From the NCBI GenBank assembly GCA_020072845.1, contig JAIQGF010000010.1, positions 82,407-146,406 on the forward strand: DNA of 64,000 bases, written 5' to 3'. Positions 53,301 to 63,085 of the stretch are shown one piece after another. Origin of the DNA: Terriglobia bacterium (lineage in GTDB: Bacteria > Acidobacteriota > Terriglobia > Terriglobales > Acidobacteriaceae). Positions within the stretch are counted from its first letter, which is position 1. Each line of letters starts with the position of its first letter. The translations under genes and the position numbers were made by a program. The notes below the pieces were generated by a model that was given only the letters and a program-made list of their open reading frames with translations, was not told the origin of the DNA and did no database searches.

Positions 53301-54026
53301 ATGGAACTCACGGTCGTAACCCCCACGTTCAACGAGGCGGACAACGTCGAGCGCTTCGTGCGCACCGTTTCCGAGGTGTTGCGCGGCATCGGGCACGAGA
53401 TCGTGATCGTGGACGACGATTCGCCGGACCAGACCTGGCGCGTCGCCCAGGAACTCAGCAAAACTTACCCTACGTTGCGCGTCTTGCGGCGGCAGGCGCG
53501 ACCCAGCCTGGCCGGATCGGTGATCGAGGGGTTCGCGATGGCGGCGGGCGAGGCCGTGGCCTGCATTGACGCCGACCTGCAACATGATCCCTCCATCCTG
53601 CCGAAGATGCTGGCGGAGTTGCGCGCCGGGGCGGAGCTGGCGGTGGGCTGCCGCTACATGCCGGGCGGAGGCACCACGGAATGGAACTGGCTGCGGCGCC
53701 ACCAGTCGTGGCTGGCAACGCGCATGGCGCAGGCGTATCTCGGGCTGCGCTTGCGCGACCCGATGTCGGGATACTTCCTGATGTGGCGCAAGGATTTCTT
53801 GCGCATCCAGCGGCAGCTCAGCGCGCAGGGATTCAAGATCCTGATTGAGATTGCCGCCCGGCTGCAGCCGCAACGCATGGCCGAGGTGCCGTACGTGTTT
53901 GGCCCGCGCCTGGCGGGCACGTCGAAGCTGACCGCTGCCGTGGCGTTCGATTATCTTGCCCAGCTCCGCCGCCTGCGCGCGACGGCATCGCGATCGCCGG
54001 CGAGAGCCGCCCACTCCGCTACCTAG
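53301..54026 (+). CDS. Dolichol-phosphate mannosyltransferase-like GT2
   Basis: A 241-residue soluble GT-A enzyme. VVTPTFNEADN (5-15), VDDDSPDQT and the metal motif DAD at 90-92 match DPM1. The GFKILIEIAARL stretch and absence of membrane segments fit the short DPM1 class. It would make polyprenyl-phosphate sugars as donors for periplasmic glycosylation. It is the only plus-strand gene inside the polysaccharide block and overlaps the convergent next gene by 8 bases. Confidence 0.85.
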   Translation: MELTVVTPTFNEADNVERFVRTVSEVLRGIGHEIVIVDDDSPDQTWRVAQELSKTYPTLRVLRRQARPSLAGSVIEGFAMAAGEAVACIDADLQHDPSILPKMLAELRAGAELAVGCRYMPGGGTTEWNWLRRHQSWLATRMAQAYLGLRLRDPMSGYFLMWRKDFLRIQRQLSAQGFKILIEIAARLQPQRMAEVPYVFGPRLAGTSKLTAAVAFDYLAQLRRLRATASRSPARAAHSAT

Positions 54027-55230
54027 CCGCGGCACCCGCGTTTCGGGCCAGCAATTCGGTGTAGACGGCCAGCATGCGCGCGCCGATCGTGTCCCAGGAA
54101 AACTCCCGCTGCATCCATTCGCGGCCGCGCATTCCCATTTCGCGCCGGGGCGCCGAGCGCAGCCGGGTGATGGCGGCGGCGATGCTCTCCGGGCTGTTGT
54201 CGATCCACAGGCCGCAGCCGTGCTGCTCGACACCCTGCCAGGGCGTGCCGCGGCCGGCAATCACCGGCACCGCGCGCGCCAGCGCTTCGGCCACCACGAT
54301 GGCGAAGTTTTCCGTGAACGACGGCGCCACGCACACATCGGCCTGCTGAAAGACGCGCTCCTTGGCGTCGTCGAGCACTTCGCCGACCATGATCGCCTTC
54401 CTGCCGAGGCCGAGGGCGCGGATACGGCCGGCGATGGAGCGAAGATAGGCATCCTCACCGCCGCCCGCGATGATTAGAGTCCAGGGAAAATCCAGGCGCG
54501 CACAGGCGTCCAGCAGGTTTTCGATTCCCTTCTTCGGGTCAAGGCGGCCGATAAAGAGCAGCCGCAAGGGGCCGCTGCTTTCCTGGCGAGACACGGTGGC
54601 CGGAATCTCTATGCCGTTGGGGATGACCTCGGCGCGCGCGGCGGGGAATTTCTCCAGGCTCTCGAGCCGCTCCTGTTCGCTGGTGACGTGCAGAACCAGG
54701 GACTCGGGAGCGAGACCGCGGGTGATCATCTCCCACATGGACTTGACGCCGGAGCGGCGTGAGCCGCTCCAGCGCTGGAGCGCGCCCCGCGGCGACCACA
54801 CCACCGGCTTCGACTGCCGGCGCGCGCTTGCCAGCGTGGGGAAGGTGGTGAAGTTGTACATCGCGGTCAGATGCACGACATCGGCCCAGCGCACGTACTC
54901 GGGCAGCGCGCGCAACAGTTGAGGCGAGACCGAGTGCCGCAGGCGGCGCGCGCAGTAGCGGACCGCGATACCGTCGCCCATGCGGTGCTCGCGGGAGGTG
55001 TCCACGGGCAGCACGGCGTTCAGGCCGTTGGTGTTGGTGGTGAGAACGCGGACCTCGCATCCCAGCCGCGCCAGCGCATTGCACAGCGCGTACACCGAGC
55101 GGATGGGACCGCCATAGACGTGAGCGGGAAAGAACGACGGCACCACGTGGGCGATCTTCAGCGGCGGGCGGACGGGGTCTCCGGCGGGCCCGCCGTTGGC
55201 CTGCTGGGGTTGTCTAGCGGGTGACGGCAT
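54019..55230 (-). CDS. Family 4 glycosyltransferase
   Basis: A 403-residue GT-B enzyme. It opens KIAHVVPSFFPAHVYGGPIRSVYALCNALA and has FIGRLDPKKGIENLLDA and the E-x7-E region ENFAIVVAEALARAVPVIA. ATG 55230 lies within the previous gene (17-base overlap), indicating coupling; upstream frame extensions read antisense-like sequence and are rejected. The sugar is unknown. Confidence 0.85.
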   Translation of the reverse strand: MPSPARQPQQANGGPAGDPVRPPLKIAHVVPSFFPAHVYGGPIRSVYALCNALARLGCEVRVLTTNTNGLNAVLPVDTSREHRMGDGIAVRYCARRLRHSVSPQLLRALPEYVRWADVVHLTAMYNFTTFPTLASARRQSKPVVWSPRGALQRWSGSRRSGVKSMWEMITRGLAPESLVLHVTSEQERLESLEKFPAARAEVIPNGIEIPATVSRQESSGPLRLLFIGRLDPKKGIENLLDACARLDFPWTLIIAGGGEDAYLRSIAGRIRALGLGRKAIMVGEVLDDAKERVFQQADVCVAPSFTENFAIVVAEALARAVPVIAGRGTPWQGVEQHGCGLWIDNSPESIAAAITRLRSAPRREMGMRGREWMQREFSWDTIGARMLAVYTELLARNAGAAAR

Positions 55231-56392
55231 GCAGCGCCTCGAGCACTCCCCGGACCGCGACCTCGGTGGAGTAATGCTTGATTTTGTCCGCCGCCGCTTC
55301 CCCCATGGTGCGCAGGCAATCGCGGTCGGCGGCGAATTTCGACAGCAGCGCCGCCAACCGGTCCACATCGCCGAGGGGGAAAACCGCGCCGGTTTCAGGG
55401 GTCACCAGGTCGGGGCCACAGCCGACCTTGTCGGAAACGATGCAGGGGCGGCCGCACACCATGGCCTCGTTCACCACCAGGCCCCAGGTTTCACCTCCGT
55501 CGGAACAGAGCACCAGCATGTCGGATGCAACGTAGGACTTCACTATTTCACTCTGGTTGAGAAAACCGGCGAAGGTGACCGGAACGCTGTGCTCGCGCGC
55601 AAACGCTTCCGACTCGGCGCGGAGAGGGCCGTCGCCCACCATCAAGCCGTGGATGCGGGCACCGCCGCGGGCGGCAATTTCCAAGGCCTGCAGGAAATCG
55701 AGGGGGCGCTTCTTGGGAATGAATTTCGCAGCCCAGAGAAACACCGCGGCATCTTCCGGCGCTTTCCATTGCGCGCGAAGCTGCGGGCGGCAAGGCACCA
55801 GGCGCGCGGCATTTTCGGAAAACCAATGTTCGTCAATGGCATGGGGCACAAGGAAGATGCGTTCAGGGCGGGCGCCGTAGTACAGAAAATAATCGCGCGC
55901 CCAGCGGCCGACGGCCAGGCAGGCATCCATGCGGGGAATGAATAGTCGATAGGCCGGCAGCTTGACCGCTTCCTTCAACGCGGAGCGCTCGGTATGCAGG
56001 TGGGAATCGCTGCGCACCATCACCGGGGTCCGGGTTTTCCAGCAGGCACGGATGGATTGCCAGTAACTCTTGCGGTGCCATCCACAATTGATGACCGCAT
56101 CGAAGCGCTGCTCGCGAATGATGCCGCTGATCTCGGGCGTATCCAATCCGGAAAAATGGCTGACGGACGGATGGGTAGCAACGTTTTTCAGAAAGCAGAA
56201 GCGGTACCCGTCCAGCAGCGGGAGGTCCCAATCGAACTCGACTCCAAACCCCGCGGCGGCCTGTTGGCTGGGAGTGGCGTGATGGCAGAAAAAAACTTCC
56301 AGGTCGAGTTCCGGATGTGCCGCCATGGCGCGAAACCATGGCGCCTGGTACTGGATAGGGTGCGTCGTGACGATGGCGATACGATACGGCAA
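55214..56392 (-). CDS. Family 4 glycosyltransferase
   Basis: A 392-residue GT-B enzyme. YRIAIVTTHPIQYQAPWFRAM is at the N-terminus, LWAAKFIPKKRPLDFLQALE is at the domain junction, and E-x7-E is in ETWGLVVNEAMVCGRPCIVSD. The opening HPIQYQAPW is typical of a GT4 subgroup in capsule clusters. It is translationally coupled to the following GT4 gene. Confidence 0.85.
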   Translation of the reverse strand: MPYRIAIVTTHPIQYQAPWFRAMAAHPELDLEVFFCHHATPSQQAAAGFGVEFDWDLPLLDGYRFCFLKNVATHPSVSHFSGLDTPEISGIIREQRFDAVINCGWHRKSYWQSIRACWKTRTPVMVRSDSHLHTERSALKEAVKLPAYRLFIPRMDACLAVGRWARDYFLYYGARPERIFLVPHAIDEHWFSENAARLVPCRPQLRAQWKAPEDAAVFLWAAKFIPKKRPLDFLQALEIAARGGARIHGLMVGDGPLRAESEAFAREHSVPVTFAGFLNQSEIVKSYVASDMLVLCSDGGETWGLVVNEAMVCGRPCIVSDKVGCGPDLVTPETGAVFPLGDVDRLAALLSKFAADRDCLRTMGEAAADKIKHYSTEVAVRGVLEALHAVTR

Positions 56393-56512
56393 AGTGTGCG
56401 AGTGGCTCCTGCTGTATGTATCACAGCCGGTCGGACCGGAGCAAAGGCGCAGAATCCTCGGGGAAACTCACATCCGGGCAGCCGTCGTGAGGTTGCGGAC
56501 CAGCGGGCAGCA

Positions 56513-57508
56513 TCAGTAGTTGTAGTGCCGGCAAGTTTTGCAGATTTCAGGGACCTTGTTTTTCCTGCGCCACTCGGAGCGCAGGCGCGCCACCTTTTCG
56601 CCACTCCATAGTTCGGCGAGGGTGTTGTCTTTCACGTTGCCCAGCGTGAGCTCGCTGCTCGCTTCGAAGTCCCGGCAATTGCAGGCCCCGACGTTCCCGT
56701 TGGAGTACACGATCATTCCCCCGAAGAGCTGCGCACAAGGGCGGAACGCGCGTGGGACCAGTGGACGCTTCTTCAGGTAGGGCGGAAGCTGAACCGCACC
56801 CTGCCAATCGTCCACGTACGCGCCACGCGTCTTGACATTGGCCACGAGATCCTGCTCGACCATGCTGTTGATCCGCTGGAAGTCGGCGTGCTTCAAGACC
56901 GCTTCCACGGGCTCGTTGGTCGGTTTGATGTGGATGACATAGATGATCTTATTTTCGCGGCGCTTGTTCTCCTCGATAAGCGTGAGGAGGTTCCTCATCA
57001 TCTGGTCGTACTTGTCGACGCCGAAAAACTCCGCGTACTTCTCACGTCCCGACAAGGCGGTGGAAATGGATATCCACTTGATGCCGGAGTCCCAGAACTC
57101 GTCGATCGGAAAACGGTGCAGCCACTGCAGCGTGGTAACGAAGCCGACCGAGTTGAACTGCGGGTAGGTGCGGGTGGCGTAACGGGCACGTTCCAGCAGA
57201 TACGGGTCGAGCAGCGGGTCGCCGATAGTGACGTTGAAGTCGAGCGCGGAGGACCCCATGGCTGCCAGTTCGTCCACCGCCTTCTTGAACAGTTCCATCG
57301 AGAGCGGTTGCTTTTTCCGCTGCATCACGGGATTGGCGCAGAAGGCGCACTTGGCATTGCAGACGTTGGTGGACTCAATGGAAAGGTGCGGCGCGCTAGG
57401 AGCGCGATAACGGTTGGGATCGAAACAGCGCCGCACGTAGGTGCGGCAAAAGCGCAACGCCTTGGTCATCCAGACGATTTTCGTTTCAAGCGCGGCCCTG
57501 ACACTCAT
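56513..57508 (-). CDS. Radical SAM protein with SPASM-like C-terminus
   Basis: A 331-residue enzyme. C50, C54 and C57 form the CxxxCxxC cluster site in TNVCNAKCAFCANP. Late cysteines (CAQLFGGMIVYSNGNVGACNC and EICKTCRHYNY) suggest a second, SPASM-type cluster region. Radical SAM/SPASM proteins modify peptides or sugars; in this locus an unusual sugar or anchor modification is likely, but the substrate is unknown. Confidence 0.82.
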   Translation of the reverse strand: MSVRAALETKIVWMTKALRFCRTYVRRCFDPNRYRAPSAPHLSIESTNVCNAKCAFCANPVMQRKKQPLSMELFKKAVDELAAMGSSALDFNVTIGDPLLDPYLLERARYATRTYPQFNSVGFVTTLQWLHRFPIDEFWDSGIKWISISTALSGREKYAEFFGVDKYDQMMRNLLTLIEENKRRENKIIYVIHIKPTNEPVEAVLKHADFQRINSMVEQDLVANVKTRGAYVDDWQGAVQLPPYLKKRPLVPRAFRPCAQLFGGMIVYSNGNVGACNCRDFEASSELTLGNVKDNTLAELWSGEKVARLRSEWRRKNKVPEICKTCRHYNY

Positions 57509-57656
57509 TGAGACACCGACACGTAGCTGACGGAAAACCTGGAAACGACGCGCCCCACATCAGTCTGGCAATAGCAGCATTATAGCAATCAACGAATGCG
57601 CGCGGAGTGTCTACTCTTGTACACCTGATAGGGGCGCAAGCGCGTGAACTCTCCGC

Positions 57657-58982
57657 TTACCCTCTTACCACGGCACTCCGATTATTAGCGCGGCGGGCCA
57701 GCGCACGGTCAAAAGCTTCCGCCATCCGCCGCGACATGGCACGCGTGGTGTACTGCTCGAACGCAGTCCAATCGGTGTTCGGCTGCAGCGGGCCGGGCGA
57801 AGCCAGCAGCGCCGTCAACCAGGCGCGGATTTCCGGCACGCCCTTGGCCGGGGGACCATCCGCGTTGTCAAAGGTGACCACCTTGCCGGCGCGGGTTTGC
57901 GCCGCGATGCGGACGACGCTGCTTTCCCGGTGAAAGATGGCCAGCAGCGGCTTCTGCGCCAGCACGTAAGGAAACAGCTTCGAGGCGGTATAGTGCGGCG
58001 CGTCCGAGCCGATCATGACTACGCCGTCGGAGTCGAGCAGCACCTGCAGCGCGTCCAGATAGGCCACGCGGGCGGGCCGCTCGGTGATGCTTCGTTCCAC
58101 GCCCATCTCGCGCGCCACCGGCATCACCTGCTCGGTGGCCTGCGGTGAATAGGTTGTGCCTACAAAATGCAGCCGCAGCCGGCCGAACAGCGTGGGGTCA
58201 TCGCGCAGGCCGAGGCGCACTGCCTCGAACAGAGCCCGCAGGGTGGCGTTCATGCCGGGGATGCACACGCCGACGTAAGACACGTGAATGAGGCCATCGC
58301 CGGGAGTGAACACGGGATTGGCGCGCCGGTGCCGGCTGAGGTATTCGAAATCGGCGGGCTCGCCGCCCAGAGGAATCTCCGTGGTAGGGATATCCTTCAA
58401 CCAGGGATAGCGCCGGACGACGGAATCGGTTGTGCCGGTGGACACGCCGGTGATGTGGGCGACATTCCGCAGCGCAAACGGCTCCAGAATTTTCGCCAGG
58501 GCATGCGACCACCTCCACTTGGGAGGACGCTGGCTTTTCGGCTTGCTCAAGTAGTAGTCGGTGACCCAGGGATCCTGGTAATCCACGACGTAGGGAATGC
58601 GGAAGCGCCGGTAGGCGAGGCGGCCGAGCACCATGGTGGGATACGGGGGAACAGACAGCAACAGCAAGTCAACGGTTCGGCGGGCACAAATTTTCTGGAT
58701 GGCTTTCCACTGCTGGCGCAGCGAGCGCAGTCCAAGATCGCCGATGCCGATCTTGCGCGTCCACTGCGGTGAAGCGGCCGCGGTGCGAATCACCTCCAGG
58801 CCGTCAGGCAGAAGGCGCTCATTCTCCGCGTCGGTGGCGTGCTCGTAGCAACGCGGGTCCACGGAAAGGACCACCGGATTCCAGTCGAACTCGCGCAGGT
58901 GCCGGACCAGGAAGCGGAGCCGCAGCGCCGGAGGCATGCTGCTGGGCACGAAATCGGGCCCGACGACGAGGACAGTTTTCAT
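57657..58982 (-). CDS. GT-B glycosyltransferase
   Basis: A 441-residue protein. VLVVGPDFVPSSMPPALRLRFLVRHL is at the start, YVVDYQDPWVTDYY (the DPW motif of a GT4-like subgroup) is in the middle, and ASKLFPYVLAQKPLLAIF is near the end. The fold is clear and the donor sugar is not. It begins 49 bases before the end of the export gene region and is part of the minus-strand run. Confidence 0.8.
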   Translation of the reverse strand: MKTVLVVGPDFVPSSMPPALRLRFLVRHLREFDWNPVVLSVDPRCYEHATDAENERLLPDGLEVIRTAAASPQWTRKIGIGDLGLRSLRQQWKAIQKICARRTVDLLLLSVPPYPTMVLGRLAYRRFRIPYVVDYQDPWVTDYYLSKPKSQRPPKWRWSHALAKILEPFALRNVAHITGVSTGTTDSVVRRYPWLKDIPTTEIPLGGEPADFEYLSRHRRANPVFTPGDGLIHVSYVGVCIPGMNATLRALFEAVRLGLRDDPTLFGRLRLHFVGTTYSPQATEQVMPVAREMGVERSITERPARVAYLDALQVLLDSDGVVMIGSDAPHYTASKLFPYVLAQKPLLAIFHRESSVVRIAAQTRAGKVVTFDNADGPPAKGVPEIRAWLTALLASPGPLQPNTDWTAFEQYTTRAMSRRMAEAFDRALARRANNRSAVVRG

Positions 58983-59031
58983 GGACGGCGGAAGGCGGTT
59001 GGCGAGGTGCGCGGAATGTTGGGCGGCCTCC

Positions 59032-60081
59032 TCAGAAACGGTAGATCGCCAGGTTGGCCAGCATGCCGAGCATCGAACCGGCGCCGCCCGGCATCATCCC
59101 TTTGGCCCGGCTTGAGGGCACGAACACGATGTCGTCCGCCAGTACCTCGACATCGCCCGCCTTGGCCTGCATGATCTTTTTCAGATCAATGTCCTTGCTC
59201 TCCAGGCCCTTGGGCGTGCGCCGGATCACGCGCGTGTGGCTGAGGACCGCCATGCGGGTGGGACCATTGGCCGCTGCCAGGATCTGCAGCAGGCTTGGGG
59301 TCTGCGTCGTCTCCATGACGAACGCACCCGGACGGTTCACTTCCCCGATGACGTACACCGTGCCCGCCTTCGAAACGTTGATGGTGTCACCGGGCTGGAT
59401 CTCCACATTAGCCTGGTTGGCGGCCAGGCCATTTTCCAGGGTGACCACAACCGGTTTGTTCGGCTCCTTGGAGTGGGTGATGGTCACGGTCTTGCCGGCA
59501 CGAGCCGTGAGCCCGCCGGCAATCAGGAAAAGATCGTACAGGCGCCGCGCATTCATCGCCGAGTAAATCCCGGGACGAGTCACTTCTCCCATCACCGAGA
59601 TGCCCTGGGTCATGTACTCCTTGATGTAGATGGTGACGTGGGGATTGTGAAGGAAACCGCCGCTTTCGTACTTTTCATTGATTTGCGCCTGCGCCGCGTC
59701 GGCGCTGAGCCCCGCCATATGGAATTTCCCGATCAGCGGCAGGTATGCGTCTCCGCTGCTCTCCACGCGGAAATGGGTGGATAGTTCCGGAACGCCATAA
59801 ACCGTCATGTCACCTTCGTCACCGGGGCCGATCAGCATGTCAACCGGGGTGCTGGAAGCCGGCGACGAAATCTGCATGCGTCCGGACGGCGCCGCGTTCC
59901 CCTCGGGCGCGGCCGGAGGGGCCTTGGCATCGCTGGCGTTTGGCGGCTGCGACTGTTGTGTGGCCGGTTGACCGGAATCGGAAGGCCGATCCGACTGGGC
60001 TTGTGTGGCCGCGCACAAAAAGCCGGCCACGAGAACTGCAATCCAAACACGGCGCGCCAGAACAGATACGAGCAGCGGCAT
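59032..60081 (-). CDS. Polysaccharide export protein, Wza-like
   Basis: A 349-residue exported protein. It has a signal peptide (RRVWIAVLVAGFLCAATQAQ), a Pro/Ser/Gln-rich spacer and a Poly_export domain (MLIGPGDEGDMTVYGVPELS). One or two SLBB repeats follow (VMGEVTRPGIYSAMNARRLYDL; VIGEVNRPGAFVMETTQTPSLLQIL). A strict lipobox is not seen, although a Cys occurs near the cleavage region. It probably forms the outer-membrane or periplasmic part of the export machine. GAGGTAGCG precedes ATG 60081; the frame runs 109 codons further but those lack signal features. No Wzc-type co-polymerase is in the window. Confidence 0.85.
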   Translation of the reverse strand: MPLLVSVLARRVWIAVLVAGFLCAATQAQSDRPSDSGQPATQQSQPPNASDAKAPPAAPEGNAAPSGRMQISSPASSTPVDMLIGPGDEGDMTVYGVPELSTHFRVESSGDAYLPLIGKFHMAGLSADAAQAQINEKYESGGFLHNPHVTIYIKEYMTQGISVMGEVTRPGIYSAMNARRLYDLFLIAGGLTARAGKTVTITHSKEPNKPVVVTLENGLAANQANVEIQPGDTINVSKAGTVYVIGEVNRPGAFVMETTQTPSLLQILAAANGPTRMAVLSHTRVIRRTPKGLESKDIDLKKIMQAKAGDVEVLADDIVFVPSSRAKGMMPGGAGSMLGMLANLAIYRF

Positions 60082-60208
60082 CGCTACCTCAGTGATGCTT
60101 TCTGGTGAATGTCCCAAGAAAGATAACGCCATTCTAGTCATCCAGGGTGACGAAATAAACAGTAGTGAAACTAATTTCTGAGGATATCTCGTCGTCGCCC
60201 GGAAAAGT

Positions 60209-61444
60209 TTACGAAGTAGACGCCCGCGCCGGTCGCGCCAACGGTCTCTCCAGCAGTTCCAGGTAGCGCAACTTTTCCACATCCCAGCAAAAACGGTCAT
60301 GAGCGGCCTGCCAGGCGGCGGATTGCGCGGCGCGCAGCCCGCTCCGGTCGTCGCGCCAGCGTCGCAACTGCGCTGCCAGCAGGTCGGGACGACCGCACGG
60401 ATAGACAAACCCCGCAGTGGGCGCCTGCTCCATCACCTCGCGCTGGCCGGGAGTATCGCTGGCAGCCAAGGCCAGGCCGGCAAGCATGTAGAGGAATAAT
60501 TTATTCGACACCGTGATGGAGGAGTTCGGGTTGGTCAGCCGCTCCAGCGCGAGCCCGACATCGAAGGAGCCCATGGCGCCGGCCAGTTCGTCGTGATGAA
60601 CGTGGGGAAGGAAGGTGAGTGGAACATTCTTTTCGCGCGCCATGCGCTCAAACTTCACTCCGAAATCGCCGGCCAGCATGCATCGCACCGACAATTCCAC
60701 GCCCCCTCCGGCCAAGGCCGCCGCCTCCACGGCTTCCTCCAGGCCTTTGCCCGGCCCCGCAACCTGGCCGACCCAGTGCAGGCGCAGCGCTGTATTGGCC
60801 GGACGCTGTGGCGGCGGCAGTAGGCGTACGGCCTGCGCTCGCGGGAAAACGTTGTACAGGACCGCGGGCGCGATCTGGTACTGCTGCTGAAGCTGCGCCG
60901 CCATGGCGCGCGATGCGGTGGAGACGTAGTCGCAGGCGGGCAGGTACGCACGCTCGACCGAGCGGACCATCGCCGCCGCGGAATCATCCACTTCAGCCAG
61001 CAGGTCCTCGCAGTCGAATCCCAGGCGCGCGTTCCATTGGCGCGCCGCCCGTGCCGCTACGCCCAGGACGGGCTGGGTGTGCGCCACGAACCAGTCGGCC
61101 GGCTCCGCCAGCGCGAACCGCAAGAGTTGCGGCGCCGCTTCGCAGAGCGCATTCTCCGCCGCGCCCGAAGAGCCGGTGCGCCGGAACGCCGCGGCCGCCA
61201 TGGCACGCCGGAGGCGATGAGGAACGGCGCGCAGACGATGGGGCCACGGCGAACGCAGGATGCTGGCCGATTGCAACCGCCACCGGCGCGCGGCCACGAG
61301 TTTCTCGTCGTCGGCGATCAGCGCAGGCACTGCACGGACAGCAATCACCCGCACGTCGTGCCCCCGTTCGGCGAGCGCGTCGGCTTCCCGCACCAGGCGC
61401 GGATTGTGACAGGGGTGAGTCGCTCCAATCAGACAGACGCGCAC
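60209..61444 (-). CDS. Glycosyltransferase (GT-B type)
   Basis: A 411-residue protein. VCLIGATHPCHNPRLVREADALAERGHDV forms the N-terminal Rossmann start; LHWVGQVAGPGKGLEEAVEAA and SNKLFLYMLAGLALAASDTPGQREV form the C-terminal half. GTG 61444 is chosen because GGTGAGG lies 6 bases upstream and the start is 7 bases after the previous stop; the longer frame overlaps that gene. The family is less certain than for its neighbours. Confidence 0.78.
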   Translation of the reverse strand: MRVCLIGATHPCHNPRLVREADALAERGHDVRVIAVRAVPALIADDEKLVAARRWRLQSASILRSPWPHRLRAVPHRLRRAMAAAAFRRTGSSGAAENALCEAAPQLLRFALAEPADWFVAHTQPVLGVAARAARQWNARLGFDCEDLLAEVDDSAAAMVRSVERAYLPACDYVSTASRAMAAQLQQQYQIAPAVLYNVFPRAQAVRLLPPPQRPANTALRLHWVGQVAGPGKGLEEAVEAAALAGGGVELSVRCMLAGDFGVKFERMAREKNVPLTFLPHVHHDELAGAMGSFDVGLALERLTNPNSSITVSNKLFLYMLAGLALAASDTPGQREVMEQAPTAGFVYPCGRPDLLAAQLRRWRDDRSGLRAAQSAAWQAAHDRFCWDVEKLRYLELLERPLARPARASTS

Positions 61445-61451
61445 GCTGTCC

Positions 61452-62807
61452 TCACCCCTTTTCCGCCGCTGTGGACAGATGATTGGGCGCCATCGGGCGA
61501 GTACCGGCCTCATGCAGGAAACTCAACACGGCCGCGCCCAAGGCGGCGCGGTAGTCGCTCCACTGCCAGCGCGCCGTTCGCTCCATGGCGGCGCGAGAAA
61601 TCTCCGGCATGGCGTCGGGGTGATCCAGGCACCATTGCATGGTTTCAGCCAGGCGCTCGCTGTCGCGGATGGGCACAAGGAAGCCGTTGCGGCCGTGCTC
61701 GATGAAATCAGGTCCCGCGGTGTTGGCGGTCGTAATCACCGGCAGGCCCTGCGACATGGCCTCCGTAATCACCTGGCCAAAGCCTTCGCACAGCGATGGG
61801 AACACTAGAACGCCGGCGCGGCGAAACAGTTCGAATAATTCCGGCCGCGGCAGCGAGGGGCGGATCACGACTTTGCCGGGAAGATTAGCCGTGGATTCCG
61901 GCGGCAGCACCATGGCCCCGATCAGCCACAGTTCGGCATCGGCGGGCGCACCCAGCTTGCGCCACGCCTCCAGCAAATAATGCACGCCCTTGCGCACCGA
62001 TTGGGTCCCGGCGCTGAGGAAGATAAAGGGCCGGCGCGGCCGTTCCGCCGAACCGTCCCACACCGGAGGCGCGCCGTACGGCACTACCACGATGCGTTCG
62101 GCCGGCGTTCCGGCCCGTACCAGCGAGTCCTTGGTGAAGGAGGAGGCGGCGACGACCAAGTCGGCCAGCGCCAGCTCGGCATCCTTCCTGGCGTTGCGCC
62201 GGAATGCCAGCCGGCGGAGATGCCGGTCGCGCGCGCTTTCCACCGCCGGAAATCGGGCAAACTCCGGGTCCACACATGCCGCCGACGTCGCGTGGTGGGT
62301 GATCGGCATGTCGTAAATGCAAAGGCCTCCCCGCCGTTTTTGCTCGGTAAAGGTGGCCAGGGCCGCGTGTTCGTAGGCGTACGCCGCGGTTGCGCCGCGC
62401 AGGTGCCGGCGCGCCACCAGGCGGTCGAACCATTTCTCCGTGACCTCCCACACGCGATCGGTGGTGATCGGGCCGGCGCCCTTGACCGATGCCATGCGGA
62501 TGATTTCCGGCAGCGGATGCGAGCGGACCAGGTCGTGGGAAACCTCGGTGATGGCACGCCGCGAGAGCTGGCGGTCGGCATCGCGCATCAGCAGCGAGAG
62601 CGCGCCGCGCAACGACCGCCCCAAGGCGGAATCGCGCTGGTAAACGAAGGTGGTGACGTAGGCGGAGAGCAACCCGGACTCATGCAGGGCGCGGGCGGCG
62701 TGTTGCACGAACGGCGCGTTGCCGGGATGGCTCAGCACCACCCGGGCGGCCGGGCGCGGCTCCGCCGGCTTCCTGCCAGTCTCTGCGCGCGGCGCTGCTA
62801 TGGGCAT
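61452..62807 (-). CDS. Family 4 glycosyltransferase
   Basis: A 451-residue GT-B enzyme. VVLSHPGNAPFVQHAARALHESG is at the start, FLSAGTQSVRKGVHYLLEAWRKL is at the junction, and the E-x7-E motif is in EGFGQVITEAMSQGLPVITT. ATG 62807 fits the family start; upstream codons are in a region with no conserved features. It is the first gene of the minus-strand polysaccharide run. Confidence 0.85.
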   Translation of the reverse strand: MPIAAPRAETGRKPAEPRPAARVVLSHPGNAPFVQHAARALHESGLLSAYVTTFVYQRDSALGRSLRGALSLLMRDADRQLSRRAITEVSHDLVRSHPLPEIIRMASVKGAGPITTDRVWEVTEKWFDRLVARRHLRGATAAYAYEHAALATFTEQKRRGGLCIYDMPITHHATSAACVDPEFARFPAVESARDRHLRRLAFRRNARKDAELALADLVVAASSFTKDSLVRAGTPAERIVVVPYGAPPVWDGSAERPRRPFIFLSAGTQSVRKGVHYLLEAWRKLGAPADAELWLIGAMVLPPESTANLPGKVVIRPSLPRPELFELFRRAGVLVFPSLCEGFGQVITEAMSQGLPVITTANTAGPDFIEHGRNGFLVPIRDSERLAETMQWCLDHPDAMPEISRAAMERTARWQWSDYRAALGAAVLSFLHEAGTRPMAPNHLSTAAEKG

Positions 62808-63085
62808 CCGTGAACCAAGGCAAGTGTGGCTATGACTGTGACGATTATATCCAGCCGCTGTTCCGCCGGGTTTCGAAGTAACGGAAAATTGCGCGCCGGG
62901 AATCCCTTGATACACCCGCGCCGGCAGCGCCGTCGCGTTCTCACAACGGCTGGTGATTGCAGTCACCGCAAGACGTTCCCGACGGGGGAATACTGATCTG
63001 TTTCCCGCCTTGCCGACCGGTGGCAGCGCATACCGGCGGCGGTTTCGGAGCGGACGCCCGTGCGCCCGCGGCACGGGGAGGAAGT

